A stretch of DNA of 64,000 nucleotides from Solibacillus silvestris (GCA_001586195.1 CP014609.1:3617001-3681000); one strand, 5' to 3'. Numbered from the stretch's first letter, positions 37,387-49,855 are shown. The notes: generated by a model from the letters alone, not told the origin. Translations and numbers: made by a program.

Positions 37387-37416
37387 AAAGAACCAAGGCT
37401 TATGCCTTAGTTCTTT
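37387..37416. terminator. Bidirectional terminator after the S2P-like gene
   Basis: AAAGAACCAAGGC / GCCTTAGTTCTTT (one mismatch) with A/T-runs on both sides; the flanking genes converge. Confidence 0.85.
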
Positions 37417-37449
37417 AATTCAATGTACAAAATAGATGTCAAATATAAA

Positions 37450-37674
37450 TTAGTTCCAGGCAGTTCGTTCACTTTCAGCCTCGTTCATGCCTGTTTTATT
37501 TCTTTTAGCAGGAACATTGCTTTCTTTTGCTGGAGCTGCATTAAAAATAAAATCAAGTTCTGATACAAACTCTTCTTGCTTGGAGTTTTTACGATTTTGA
37601 TTTACTTCTAGCTTATTCGCACTTTGCTTGCGACTTGCTTTTGCATAGTTGCGTTTAGAATCTATATTTGACAT
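37450..37674 (-). CDS. Hypothetical small hydrophilic protein
   Basis: 74 residues from the ATG at 37674 (GGAGG 6 bases upstream; the ATG two codons earlier touches it). Very polar, Asn/Lys/Ser/Glu-rich, with no cysteine, ending SERTAWN. The composition is reminiscent of small spore proteins, but the gamma-type SASP repeat is not clearly present, so I leave it unnamed. Its leader contains a perfect inverted repeat. Confidence 0.65.
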   Translation of the reverse strand: MSNIDSKRNYAKASRKQSANKLEVNQNRKNSKQEEFVSELDFIFNAAPAKESNVPAKRNKTGMNEAESERTAWN

Positions 37675-38023
37675 ATCCATCCTCCATTGATTTTTATTTG
37701 AAAAGTATAAAAATCTTTTCCCTTTATACTTTTCATTTTAAAGTTTAACCACTCTTACTTCCTTTTATTAAAAATATATACAATCTCCTTTCCCAAATTA
37801 GTGAATTAGTTCCCACCTTTTTTTATCTCTCGTATGAAAGTTCTACTATTTTACCAAATTACTAGGAAGATAGATTTACCCTATATTTACCATACTGATA
37901 CTATTTATCAATCTTTTGGGAAATACAGAAATTTCGATATTCGGATAAATTCAATTGTGATAAATTGGTAATACCGCATTAAACAGAATAGTGCGAAAAT
38001 TTAATGCAAAGGGGAAATGAGGA
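37675..38023. other. 349-bp divergent region upstream of the subtilase gene
   Basis: Contains the 12-bp inverted repeat listed separately. The remainder is AT-rich; no convincing sigma-A promoter for the subtilase was picked out by eye. Confidence 0.35.
37700..37734. repeat. Perfect 12-bp inverted repeat in the small-protein leader
   Basis: GAAAAGTATAAA and TTTATACTTTTC, separated by 11 nt, 26 bp before the ATG of the small gene. It could be an operator or an RNA hairpin; on either strand the 3' arm is not followed by a T-run, so a terminator is unlikely. Confidence 0.6.
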
Positions 38024-41824
<3,801 letters not shown>

Positions 41825-41832
41825 TTAATATA

Positions 41833-41879
41833 GCCAAGTTTAAGCTTCATCCCCGATGGAGCCTAAACTTGGCTTTTTT
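41833..41879. terminator. Terminator of the subtilase gene
   Basis: GCCAAGTTTA...TAAACTTGGC followed by TTTTTT on the plus strand; may also serve the convergent MFS gene. Confidence 0.88.
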
Positions 41880-41926
41880 GTCCTACGAAGAAAAAGGATG
41901 CTTTTATTAAAGCACCCCTTCACACT

Positions 41927-43195
41927 TTATCCTATTACTATTTCTTTTTTCTTATTAAACTCTTCGTTTTCCAAGTTCACTTTTTCAGGTTTAACAACGA
42001 ATATACTAATTAAAGTAGCAAGCGTAAACAAAGCTGCAATTACGTATAATACCATGTCATAAGATTGGGTTTTTTCAAGAATAATGGCACTTAGCTGGTT
42101 GCCTGTCAATCCTGCAAACGCCCATGCAGATAAGGCTAAGCCATGCACAGTTGAGATACTGTCGATACCAAAGCGGTCTGATAACAGTGGCGGCAACGAT
42201 GAGAATCCTCCCCCGTAACCTGCATTCACAATACAAAGTAAGGCAATGATAAGAATGGCCATGGAATTATTTATTCCATCAAATATAACGGTACATAAAA
42301 TAATGACAATGGAAGAAATGAAAATAATTTTATAAATGGAGTTCCGATCTTTTAAACGGTCCCCCCAAGAAGAAAATGCAATTCGTCCGCCTGCATTAAA
42401 AATAGCTGTGAGCGAACTAACTAAACCAATCGCTCCAAATCCAATGAAAGATAAAATGCCTTTTTCCTGTGAAATTAACGCTAAGCCACATGTAATGTTA
42501 ATATAGAACATCAGCCAAATACCGATAAATGTCTTATTCGTTAATACTTTTCTATAACTAAAGCTTTGCATTTGTAAACTTTCTTCTTCATATCCAGCCG
42601 GTTTCTTTAAAATTAAGTGTCCGACAACCATCATTACTAAATAGATTGCTGCCAAAATATAAAACATAGTATAGATATTTGTCGGATTCACTAAAATACC
42701 TTCACTATTGCGATCACCAAGTAACTTTTCCATTAATGGACTTGCAATAACTTTTGCTAAGCCAAATCCTGCAACAGCAAGACCCGTTGCTAATCCCTTT
42801 TGTTCTTTAAACCAAAGCATCAGTGTTTTTACAGGTGTTAAATAGCCGATTCCAAGCCCAATCCCCATAACAACCCCATATGAAATATAAATTCCGATTA
42901 AGGATTTTTGATAAATAAAGAATCCTGTTGCTGCCATCCCTACAACAAAAAATATGGCCGCAAGCAAGGATGACTTATGAATATCTTTTTCAACAAATTT
43001 CCCGCCAAAAGCAGCAGACATACCAAGAACAAAAATAGCTATACTGAATGCCCATTCCACTTCACTGACAGGTTTTCCGATGTAAGAGGCAATATCACCC
43101 TTAAATAATGACCAGCAATAAACTGTACCAATACTACAGTGAATCAATAAAGCCGGAATGACAGCACGCATCCACTTGTTTTCAAACTTTCCCAC
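41927..43195 (-). CDS. MFS transporter, OxlT-like (oxalate:formate antiporter family)
   Basis: 422 residues from a GTG at 43195 with GAGGAG 7 bases upstream; an ATG at 43210 lacks such a signal. Twelve hydrophobic segments. GVVMGIGLGIGYLTPVKTLMLWF and KGLATGLAVAGFGLAKVI are typical of the OFA subfamily. Known members exchange oxalate/formate or carry other small carboxylates; the substrate here is unknown. The C-terminus is charged and cytosolic. Confidence 0.87.
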   Translation of the reverse strand: MGKFENKWMRAVIPALLIHCSIGTVYCWSLFKGDIASYIGKPVSEVEWAFSIAIFVLGMSAAFGGKFVEKDIHKSSLLAAIFFVVGMAATGFFIYQKSLIGIYISYGVVMGIGLGIGYLTPVKTLMLWFKEQKGLATGLAVAGFGLAKVIASPLMEKLLGDRNSEGILVNPTNIYTMFYILAAIYLVMMVVGHLILKKPAGYEEESLQMQSFSYRKVLTNKTFIGIWLMFYINITCGLALISQEKGILSFIGFGAIGLVSSLTAIFNAGGRIAFSSWGDRLKDRNSIYKIIFISSIVIILCTVIFDGINNSMAILIIALLCIVNAGYGGGFSSLPPLLSDRFGIDSISTVHGLALSAWAFAGLTGNQLSAIILEKTQSYDMVLYVIAALFTLATLISIFVVKPEKVNLENEEFNKKKEIVIG

Positions 43196-43524
43196 ATTAA
43201 AACTCCTCATTATTCATTTAACCAAAAACACGAACTTTAATTAGAAATAAATAAATATAGTTCGTATATAAACTATATTATTAATTATAATAAGTGATTT
43301 ATAGATTAAATATTTTATTTTCACGAACATTAACAAAGTGATTATATAATAATATTCATGATAAATGAATAATAATTTTAATATAATTTTTAAATTGCTA
43401 GAAATGATTCATATATTATTCAAATTATTCTGTACTTTAGAAAATAAAAAACAGCCTAATTTAGTAATTAGACTGTTTGAAGCAGCAAAATATATCTTCT
43501 TGTTTAATCGGGTAGAATTAAAAT
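43196..43524. other. 329-bp intergenic region
   Basis: Very AT-rich. It holds the terminator of the DUF4230 gene (43449-43478) and presumably the MFS promoter. No ORF seen. Confidence 0.4.
43449..43478 (-). terminator. Terminator of the DUF4230 gene
   Basis: AAACAGTCTAAT / ATTAGGCTGTTT (one G-U) with a T-run on the minus strand. Confidence 0.8.
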
Positions 43525-44268
43525 CTATTTAAATGTTATTTTCACAGCATAACCTAGATTTCGGAAAAAACCTGCGAGAACTTTCTCCGCACTTTTTTCT
43601 GCTGACTCCAGCAACCCGATTTCAATGGCTTCATCTTTAATTTGCTTTTGCGCTACTGCTGCCAGATTATATCCCTCATCCCACTTCACTTCCCCACGGA
43701 ATAATCCTTCGTCCGAGAAAGTTTTGACATCTTCCATTTGAATAGCAGGATCCTGTATCAGTGTTGCTCGTGGCAGGACAATCTCTAACTCTTTATCATC
43801 TTCGTTGATTTTGATATCATCCGAAGTTATTCCTTTAAGATCAACACCTGCAATGACTGTGGCAGGGACAATTAATAATAACTCTCTTTTTGTACCTGGT
43901 AAATTAACCGAAATATCATTTCCGAACAGCTTATTATCCTTTTGTTCAATGACTACTTTCACATGTGCTTCAGCCGTTGCGAGCGTTGCTAATTCCTGAA
44001 CCTGTTCTACAAATACTGTACTATCTTTTTTCAATTTATTTCCGAAAAATAACCAAGTACCTCCAAAGGTAATGAGTATTAGGAGCAGTGCAATTAATAA
44101 AATCTTAAATCCCCAAAATTTAAATATAACCTTAAATATTGCTCCGGAAATATTGGCGTTTCCTCTGTGCTGTCCTATAACCGCTGTGGCAGCACTTTCT
44201 TCCTCACCCTTTTTCAATTCCTTCAATACTTGTTCAATTTGTGTTAATGCTTCTTCTTTTTTACTCAT
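43525..44268 (-). CDS. DUF4230 membrane-anchored protein
   Basis: 247 residues. A charged cytosolic N-terminus (coiled-coil-like LTQIEQVLKELKKGEEE) is followed by one membrane segment (about 52-74) and an extracellular domain resembling DUF4230. That domain carries conserved LPRATLIQDPAI and a C-terminal LGYAVKITF. Function unknown. Divergent from the TVP38 gene. Confidence 0.78.
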   Translation of the reverse strand: MSKKEEALTQIEQVLKELKKGEEESAATAVIGQHRGNANISGAIFKVIFKFWGFKILLIALLLILITFGGTWLFFGNKLKKDSTVFVEQVQELATLATAEAHVKVVIEQKDNKLFGNDISVNLPGTKRELLLIVPATVIAGVDLKGITSDDIKINEDDKELEIVLPRATLIQDPAIQMEDVKTFSDEGLFRGEVKWDEGYNLAAVAQKQIKDEAIEIGLLESAEKSAEKVLAGFFRNLGYAVKITFK

Positions 44269-44499
44269 GGCATCTCCCCCCTTCCCGATATCTTGTTAAG
44301 GAAAATTAAATTATAGTTTCCAGATTTATACTTGAATATCATATCAAATTATTTACCTTTATTAGTACTAAAAGAGGTGACTACGAGATATAACTCAAAA
44401 GGTGTAATCATTTTTCATTTTTTTCAAATCTTGTTAATAGCAATTTTCATTAAATACATTTAAACTATCGAATGGAATTATATTAAGAGAGGTTACAAA

Positions 44500-45153
44500 A
44501 TGAAAAAACAATCGTTGTTTATACGAGGAACTCTATTTGCAGCAATTTTAACAGGTTTATTCTTTGCACTTTACAAAAGCGGTATTTCTGTTTCCGATCT
44601 GTCACCCCAGCTTATTTTAGAGCTTGCTCATAATAATCTAACTATCGTTATTTTAATAATGATGTTATTAATGCTCTTGCAAAACTTATTTACATTTATT
44701 CCGTTAATTTTAGTTATCACAATTAATATTGCATTATTCGGGTTTTGGCGCGGTTATTTTTTTAGTACATTCAGCAGTGTTATTGGAAGTACATCGATTT
44801 TCATTTCCATCCGCTATTTTTTTGCAAACTTAATTACTTCGGAAAAACTAAAAAAATATGAGCAGAAAATCAATCAAAACAGCTTTCTATTTGTTCTTTC
44901 AGGCCGTATTTTGCCATTCCTTCCTACGAATCTAATAAACATCGTATCCGGCTTAAGCAAAATGAAAATATCGTATTTTATCTCAGCTACTACAATTGGT
45001 AACATGATTTATGGACTTATATTAGCCTCTATTTCTTTTGGAATTGTCTCTGTCTCACAGCAATATAGACAACTATTTTATGTGATTATTGCAATTGCCG
45101 CCATTATCGTTGCGGTCCGATTCATTAAAAAGCAACGTACAAGCAGTATTTAA
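44500..45153 (+). CDS. TVP38/TMEM64 (DedA-like, SNARE-associated) membrane protein
   Basis: 217 residues with about six hydrophobic segments. FLFVLSGRILPFLPTNLINIVSGL contains the R-x-x-P-F-x-P-x-x-x-x-N motif of the family. Related proteins act in lipid or undecaprenyl-phosphate movement; the role here is inferred only. GAGAGGT precedes the ATG. Confidence 0.87.
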   Translation: MKKQSLFIRGTLFAAILTGLFFALYKSGISVSDLSPQLILELAHNNLTIVILIMMLLMLLQNLFTFIPLILVITINIALFGFWRGYFFSTFSSVIGSTSIFISIRYFFANLITSEKLKKYEQKINQNSFLFVLSGRILPFLPTNLINIVSGLSKMKISYFISATTIGNMIYGLILASISFGIVSVSQQYRQLFYVIIAIAAIIVAVRFIKKQRTSSI

Positions 45154-45180
45154 AAAAGAAGGTATTATACCTTCTTTTTT
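45152..45180. terminator. Bidirectional terminator between TVP38 and the TetR gene
   Basis: AAAAAAGAAGGTA / TACCTTCTTTTTT, starting at the TVP38 stop. Confidence 0.85.
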
Positions 45181-45203
45181 TATTGCGCTAATTACACAAC
45201 AGC

Positions 45204-45794
45204 CTAATTATTTTTCTTTTGGATAAAGGAAATAATATCAATATACAATGCAGTCATCTCTTCAGGGGTCTTGTCTAAATTATTTTGAACCCATTGTTCA
45301 ATTAATCCTAAAAAAGCAGATGTAATAAAGGCTAAAAAGTACTCCATCGGGACCTTTAAATTTGCATTAAAGCTTTCATTCCCCTCCAAGTTTACACGCA
45401 CTTTTTCTGAAAAGGCTGCTCTAAACCGAAGATGAAAACCCGCTCTTCCATGTTCACTTAAAAAGATTTTTAAAAATGGTGCCTGCATTTTTATCGAATT
45501 AAATAATGCGGAAGCTAATTGCTCTTGTCCTTTTTCAAACGTATGTGTAGATGAGTAGTTTAATTGCAATTCATCAATATGATCCCCTAGCTCTTCAAAC
45601 AGTTGTAATTCAATCTGATTTAGCAAATCAAACTTATCGATAAAGTGTAAATAAAACGTTCCACGATTAATCTTGGCTGTTTTCGCAATATCCCCTACTG
45701 TAATTGAATCAAAAGTTTTCTTTTCCAGCATCTCCATAAATGATTTTTGAATAAGCTCTTTTGTTCTTCGATTTTTTTCTGTATAAACGCTCAA
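45204..45794 (-). CDS. TetR/AcrR family transcriptional regulator
   Basis: 196 residues from a TTG at 45794 (AGAGGGTG 6 bases upstream); a GTG at 45815 lacks a signal. The N-terminal helix-turn-helix reads FDSITVGDIAKTAKINRGTFYLHFIDK (residues 27-53). The C-terminal ligand domain has no recognisable specificity. It is divergent from a YhgE-type gene, a pairing seen in Bacilli (YhgD/YhgE), so it most likely represses that gene. Confidence 0.92.
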   Translation of the reverse strand: MSVYTEKNRRTKELIQKSFMEMLEKKTFDSITVGDIAKTAKINRGTFYLHFIDKFDLLNQIELQLFEELGDHIDELQLNYSSTHTFEKGQEQLASALFNSIKMQAPFLKIFLSEHGRAGFHLRFRAAFSEKVRVNLEGNESFNANLKVPMEYFLAFITSAFLGLIEQWVQNNLDKTPEEMTALYIDIISFIQKKNN

Positions 45795-45842
45795 AAAAAC
45801 ACCCTCTTTCACCAAAAATGAACAATCTGTTTATTTTGTTGA

Positions 45843-45890
45843 TTGCTTTGATTTCCCCTTAAATTATAAAATAAACGAGTAATAATAAAC
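45843..45890 (+). promoter_or_regulatory. Promoter and likely TetR operator of the YhgE-type gene
   Basis: TTGCTT, a 16-bp spacer and TATAAA (45865-45870), followed at once by AATAAAC (45870-45876) and a second AATAAAC (45884-45890). An inverted copy, GTTTATT, lies at 45829-45835. The repeats over the start region suit a repressor. Confidence 0.5.
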
Positions 45891-45924
45891 AACATGTTGA
45901 AATTTGAGAAAGGATGAAATTCAT

Positions 45925-47073
45925 TTGAGATTATTTAAAGAAAAATTAGCATGGGCTGCTCCTATTGCTGTTATATTAATCATTGCACTATTTTCGGTAA
46001 ACTTATTCGCACAAGGAAATCCACAAGTAAAAAATCTGCCGGTTGCTCTTATTGTTAACGATGAGGGGCAACACGTTGAAACTGTTCGCGAGGCTGTTGA
46101 ACAAATGAGTAAAGGTATAGACGGTGCAGAACCCGTTATAGCATTTACAAATGAGAATGAAGAAAATATCAAGGCACTTTTTGCAGATAAAAAGTATTAT
46201 GCAGCACTTGTCATTCCTGAAGGCTACAATGACACATTACAAAATGCACTAACAAACAATGAAGCGGCAAAGCTTCAAATATATATTAACCAAGGCTTTA
46301 ATATGACAGGTGCAAACTTTGCAAAAACTGCTTTAAACGGTTTTGTAAATGAGGTAAATAGTCAATATTCCGCCAACTTCCTAGCTCAGCTTGGCACTGA
46401 AAAAATTGATGCTGCACAGGCTTCTGTTTTAGTAAATCCAATTGTTCCTGAAGAAAAAATATACAATGCTATTACAGCTTCTACTGCAAATGGTAGTGCT
46501 CCAACTTTATTGGCAGTACCTGCATGGGTAGGTGCGTTAATCGGTGGATTCATTGTATTTTTAGCAACATCAGGCATCTTTAAGAAAGAACTGTTAACAC
46601 GTAAACAAACATTAGGCCTTATTGGCGGGCAAGTATTATTCGGCATTATTATCGCCCTATTCTCAGGCTTTACTGTTGCAACACTTGCACAGATCGCCGG
46701 TATTAACATGCCAAGCTACTTCCTAGTTGCCTTCTTTGTATCATTTGCGGCATTCTGTTTCTACTTATTAGTATCAGCAATTACCGCATGGATCGGCAAA
46801 CCGGCCATTACATTATTCATGGTTGTCATGCTTTTAGGTATGGGTGTTCTTATGACACCACAGGAAATGCTTCCAAGTTTCTTCGTAAACTTCATTCGTC
46901 CTTGGGTACCAATTCGCTTTGCTTCTGAAGGTTTACGAGAAATTTTCTATTTCGGTAGCGGATTTTACACAGGCGCATCCTTTAACACAATTTTAGGAAT
47001 TGGTATTGCAGGTTTGGTTATTTTCTTACTGTCTATTTTCAAACCGGTAAAAGTTAAAGAACAACAGAACTAA
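45925..47073 (+). CDS. YhgE/Pip-like ABC-2 type membrane protein
   Basis: 382 residues from a TTG at 45925 (AAAGG 11 bases upstream; the TTG at 45904 has none). One N-terminal membrane segment, an extracellular domain with LPVALIVNDEG and AALVIPEGYNDTL (YhgE/Pip N-domain), then five C-terminal segments of ABC-2 type. PWVPIRFASEGLREIFYFG is typical of the C-terminal loop. It is shorter than full YhgE. Possibly an exporter without its own ATPase; no ATPase gene is adjacent. Confidence 0.85.
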   Translation: MRLFKEKLAWAAPIAVILIIALFSVNLFAQGNPQVKNLPVALIVNDEGQHVETVREAVEQMSKGIDGAEPVIAFTNENEENIKALFADKKYYAALVIPEGYNDTLQNALTNNEAAKLQIYINQGFNMTGANFAKTALNGFVNEVNSQYSANFLAQLGTEKIDAAQASVLVNPIVPEEKIYNAITASTANGSAPTLLAVPAWVGALIGGFIVFLATSGIFKKELLTRKQTLGLIGGQVLFGIIIALFSGFTVATLAQIAGINMPSYFLVAFFVSFAAFCFYLLVSAITAWIGKPAITLFMVVMLLGMGVLMTPQEMLPSFFVNFIRPWVPIRFASEGLREIFYFGSGFYTGASFNTILGIGIAGLVIFLLSIFKPVKVKEQQN

Positions 47074-47080
47074 CATATTA

Positions 47081-47119
47081 AAAAACGTTATTTTGCATTC
47101 AGCGCAAAATAACGTTTTT
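47081..47119. terminator. Bidirectional terminator, YhgE-type gene / symporter
   Basis: AAAAACGTTATTTTGC / GCAAAATAACGTTTTT, 16 perfect pairs, with a T-run on the plus strand; the flanking genes converge. Confidence 0.9.
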
Positions 47120-47166
47120 TATTTATTATTTAATTTCTTTGTACATTAAACTGCGCTCTGAATTCT

Positions 47167-48834
47167 TTATTCTTTCGATGACCCGTCATTTAAATAAACT
47201 TCACCGTCTTTATAAACCATTTGTTCTGGATAACGCAGGTTTATAACTGCATCTTGAAGTTCTTGTGAAGGAGCCCGTGTTGAAAGCGAAACAATAATAT
47301 TAGTAGCGAAGGCAGCAATTGCTCCGAAAATACCAGCACCTGTATCAATGATGCCTAATATAGTAAACCCACCGTACTTCGCACTAAAGATGTAGATAAG
47401 TGTTACCGCTAATCCGACAAGCATTCCCGCTATTGTTCCTTTTGCATTAGCACGCTTCCACCAGACACCTAAAACGAGTGCTGGGAAGAAGGTACCTGTT
47501 GCAAGCGCGAATGCCCATGCAACAATTTGAGTAATGGCACCAGGTGGGTTTAATGCAATAATACCAGCCAACAGTGTTGCCACAACAATTGAAATACGTC
47601 CTATTAACAGGCGTTTTTGTTCAGAGGCTTGTGGATTGATGATGCGATAATAAATATCGTGTGCAAATGACGAGGATATAGAAATCATTAAACCACCAGC
47701 TGTAGATAATGCGGCTGCCATTGCGCCTGCTGCCACGAGTCCAATAACAAACACACCTAGGTTTGCGATTTCAGGTGTTGCCATTACGACAATATCGTTG
47801 GCTATTTGCAGTTCTAGCCATTGAAGAATGCCATCACCATTCGTATCGGCTATCCCTAATTTGCCTGTATCAATCCATGATTGAGTCCAAGCCGGTAGCT
47901 CAGCAATTTTTCTACCAGCCACTTCCGTCATTAAAATAAAGCGAGCAAAAGCGGCATAAGCTGGTGCGCTAAAATATAAAAGCCCGATAAAAACTAATGC
48001 CCATGCACCTGACCAACGAGCCGCCTTCATAGTACCTACTGTATAAAAACGTACGATTACATGCGGAAGTCCAGCTGTACCACACATTAACGTAAACATA
48101 AGAGCTAAAAACTGCCACTTAGTTCCATTTGTAAAAGGTGCAAAATACTCCGAAATACCGAGTTCCCGGTCGAGTTCACCCATTTTCGTTAAAATTTCAC
48201 CATAGGAAATCCATGGTAAGGGATTACTAGTCAAATGGAATGACATAAAAATAACAGGTACTAAATATGCGATAATTAAAATCACGTATTGTGCTACTTG
48301 AGTCCAAGTAATACCTTTCATACCACCAAATGCAGCATAAAATGCAATGAGCACAACGCCGATTAGCGTTCCAATTTTCGCATCAATTTCAAAGAGACGT
48401 CCAATTACTACACCAGAACCTGATAGCTGTCCGATTGAATACGTGAAGCTTATAATAATTGTACATATAGCTGCTATTATTAGTGCTGCTTTACTATTAA
48501 AACGGTCTCCAATAAATTCTGGCACAGTATAGCGACCAAATTTACGAAGCTGCGGTGCAAGTAATATCGTTAAAAATAAATATCCGCCAGTCCATCCCAT
48601 AATATAAGCCAATCCATCATAGCCAAGTAACATGATCGTACCAGCCATCCCGATAAAGGATGCTGCACTCATCCAGTCTGCCCCAATTGCCATCCCATTA
48701 AAAATTGGTGGCACTCCACGACCAGCAACATAGAAGTCCGATGTTTGCTTAGCAGTGTTATAAACTGCAATCCAAATATATAAAGCAAATGTAGCCAGTA
48801 TAATTAACATTGACACTATAAATTGAGTATCCAT
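47167..48834 (-). CDS. Sodium:solute symporter (SSS family, acetate-permease-like)
   Basis: 555 residues with about 13 membrane segments. The opening DFYVAGRGVPPIFNGMAIGADWMSAASFIGM is the ActP/SSS substrate and sodium region. A cytosolic or external loop contains DTNGDGILQWLE (330-341), a canonical EF-hand calcium loop. It is preceded by a DUF4212 small subunit with a 16-bp gap, the usual pair in this subgroup. Monocarboxylate uptake (acetate or similar) is inferred. Confidence 0.9.
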   Translation of the reverse strand: MDTQFIVSMLIILATFALYIWIAVYNTAKQTSDFYVAGRGVPPIFNGMAIGADWMSAASFIGMAGTIMLLGYDGLAYIMGWTGGYLFLTILLAPQLRKFGRYTVPEFIGDRFNSKAALIIAAICTIIISFTYSIGQLSGSGVVIGRLFEIDAKIGTLIGVVLIAFYAAFGGMKGITWTQVAQYVILIIAYLVPVIFMSFHLTSNPLPWISYGEILTKMGELDRELGISEYFAPFTNGTKWQFLALMFTLMCGTAGLPHVIVRFYTVGTMKAARWSGAWALVFIGLLYFSAPAYAAFARFILMTEVAGRKIAELPAWTQSWIDTGKLGIADTNGDGILQWLELQIANDIVVMATPEIANLGVFVIGLVAAGAMAAALSTAGGLMISISSSFAHDIYYRIINPQASEQKRLLIGRISIVVATLLAGIIALNPPGAITQIVAWAFALATGTFFPALVLGVWWKRANAKGTIAGMLVGLAVTLIYIFSAKYGGFTILGIIDTGAGIFGAIAAFATNIIVSLSTRAPSQELQDAVINLRYPEQMVYKDGEVYLNDGSSKE

Positions 48835-48850
48835 AAATTACCTCCCTTCA

Positions 48851-49153
48851 TTAGTGATTCATCATATTGTTTGCGCCTATCTCTTCATTTCGCGCTTCAC
48901 TAATTCCATACTTTTTATCAATTTTGTCTCCAACAATTGCATTTACAAAAAGTAAAATAATGAAAGTAAGTAAAGCTCCAATTGCCCCCATAAAATAGTG
49001 GAATGGGAACCCTAAAAATTGAACTTCAGTTAATGAGTCTGCAAGCGCTACCATAACAAAAGACACTAAAAACCAAATAACAAAATAAATAGCCATGTAC
49101 GTATTTTTCTCACGGAAATAGGCATCAGCAACTTTTTTGTCAATTTTTTTCAT
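48851..49153 (-). CDS. DUF4212 small subunit of the symporter
   Basis: 100 residues with two membrane segments (about 20-40 and 54-76). DAYFREKNTYMAIYFVIWF and FPFHYFMGA match the DUF4212 pattern. Always found next to SSS symporters of the VC_2705 type, and here directly upstream of one. The C-terminal tail is charged. Confidence 0.9.
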   Translation of the reverse strand: MKKIDKKVADAYFREKNTYMAIYFVIWFLVSFVMVALADSLTEVQFLGFPFHYFMGAIGALLTFIILLFVNAIVGDKIDKKYGISEARNEEIGANNMMNH

Positions 49154-49176
49154 CTAGACCTTCTTTCTTCAAATTT

Positions 49177-49353
49177 TTATCGTAAATCAAAAATAAAAAG
49201 AATTGTTTCCTTTAACGGAAGCGGTACTAAAATTACCTTAACAACCATTAAAATAATTAGTCCTATTACTGGAAAGGTGAGAGCGATGAAACGTTTTTTT
49301 ATTAGTCCATAAGCAAGACAGCAAATGGAGAAAAGAATAATGAACAGCAGCAA
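49177..49353 (-). CDS. Small membrane protein ORF (58 residues), first gene of the symporter operon
   Basis: Open frame with a TTG start, AAGGGGG 6 bases upstream, ending 23 bp before the DUF4212 gene. The product begins MLLFIILFSICCLAYGLIKK, with a second hydrophobic segment near 27-45, and ends LFIFDLR. Two membrane helices with little else. Short length hides it from ordinary gene finding. It could be a third subunit of the symporter; function unknown. Confidence 0.6.
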   Translation of the reverse strand: MLLFIILFSICCLAYGLIKKRFIALTFPVIGLIILMVVKVILVPLPLKETILFIFDLR

Positions 49354-49477
49354 CTAATTCCCCCTTTGTCTCCAAGTTTTTTTTAATGTATGTTGAAAAT
49401 GTCCAGGATAAAACGACTATAGAATAAAAAATCCAGTTGAGTACGAATATTAAAACAGACAAGCATGAAAAATTAAA

Positions 49478-49515
49478 ACCACCTGGAACGATGACAAATC
49501 AACGTTCCAGGTGGT
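49478..49515 (-). terminator. Strong hairpin downstream of the histidine kinase
   Basis: ACCACCTGGAACG / CGTTCCAGGTGGT, 13 perfect pairs, followed on the minus strand by TTTTAATTTTT. Confidence 0.75.
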
Positions 49516-49655
49516 ATTTATTAAAACTGCCCCTACTTATAATATGGTTTGTTTCCTCTTTTATCGAATATGATTTTTCTTATAAACTTAAACACAGAAT
49601 ACATAATTATTAATGATTCCACGGTTTACTATGTTATATTGAAATAGTAGTATTT

Positions 49656-49682
49656 TTGACATCGAAAATGTTAATTTAAGAT
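49656..49682 (+). promoter_or_regulatory. Possible promoter of the candidate RNA
   Basis: A perfect TTGACA, a short 15-bp spacer and TAAGAT. No plus-strand gene follows for 2 kb. Confidence 0.4.
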
Positions 49683-49689
49683 TGTTAAA

Positions 49690-49776
49690 TCAGCATTATT
49701 GGGTGCCAAACCCATTAGAGTTCTTCAGGAACAAAGAATTCTACCGCAGCATCTCCAAGTGGGATGCTGCTTTTTT
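49690..49776 (+). ncRNA. Candidate small structured RNA with three hairpins
   Basis: Hairpin 1 is TGGGT/ACCCA (49700-49714). Hairpin 2 is TAGAGTTCTT/AAGAATTCTA (49716-49743, ten pairs with one G-U, loop CAGGAACA). Hairpin 3 is GCAGCATC/GATGCTGC followed by TTTTTT (49746-49776), an intrinsic terminator. No plus-strand coding gene lies upstream or directly downstream. The start is estimated from the putative promoter. It matches no RNA family I can name. Confidence 0.45.
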
Positions 49777-49855
49777 GTTTGTTTCCGAAACAAGTTAATC
49801 TCCTCTAAGCTTTTTCATATCTGTTTTCTTACAGTCCAATAATGGTTCTGAATTT

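Larger units (their letters stand above)
49354..49855. other. 502-bp intergenic region with terminators on both strands
   Basis: Holds a minus-strand terminator (49478-49515), a plus-strand structured-RNA candidate (49690-49776) and no supported ORF. An open minus frame at 49238-49462 overlaps the small membrane ORF but has no ribosome-binding site. Confidence 0.6.

Noticed and set aside
49238-49462. 74-residue minus-strand ORF after the histidine kinase
   Set aside because: No Shine-Dalgarno sequence; its second half overlaps, in another frame, the better-supported 58-residue membrane ORF.
49690-49776. T-box, preQ1 or other known riboswitch for the three-hairpin element
   Set aside because: The T-box AGGGTGGNACCGCG core and the preQ1, TPP, glycine and ZTP signatures are absent, and no plus-strand gene follows.
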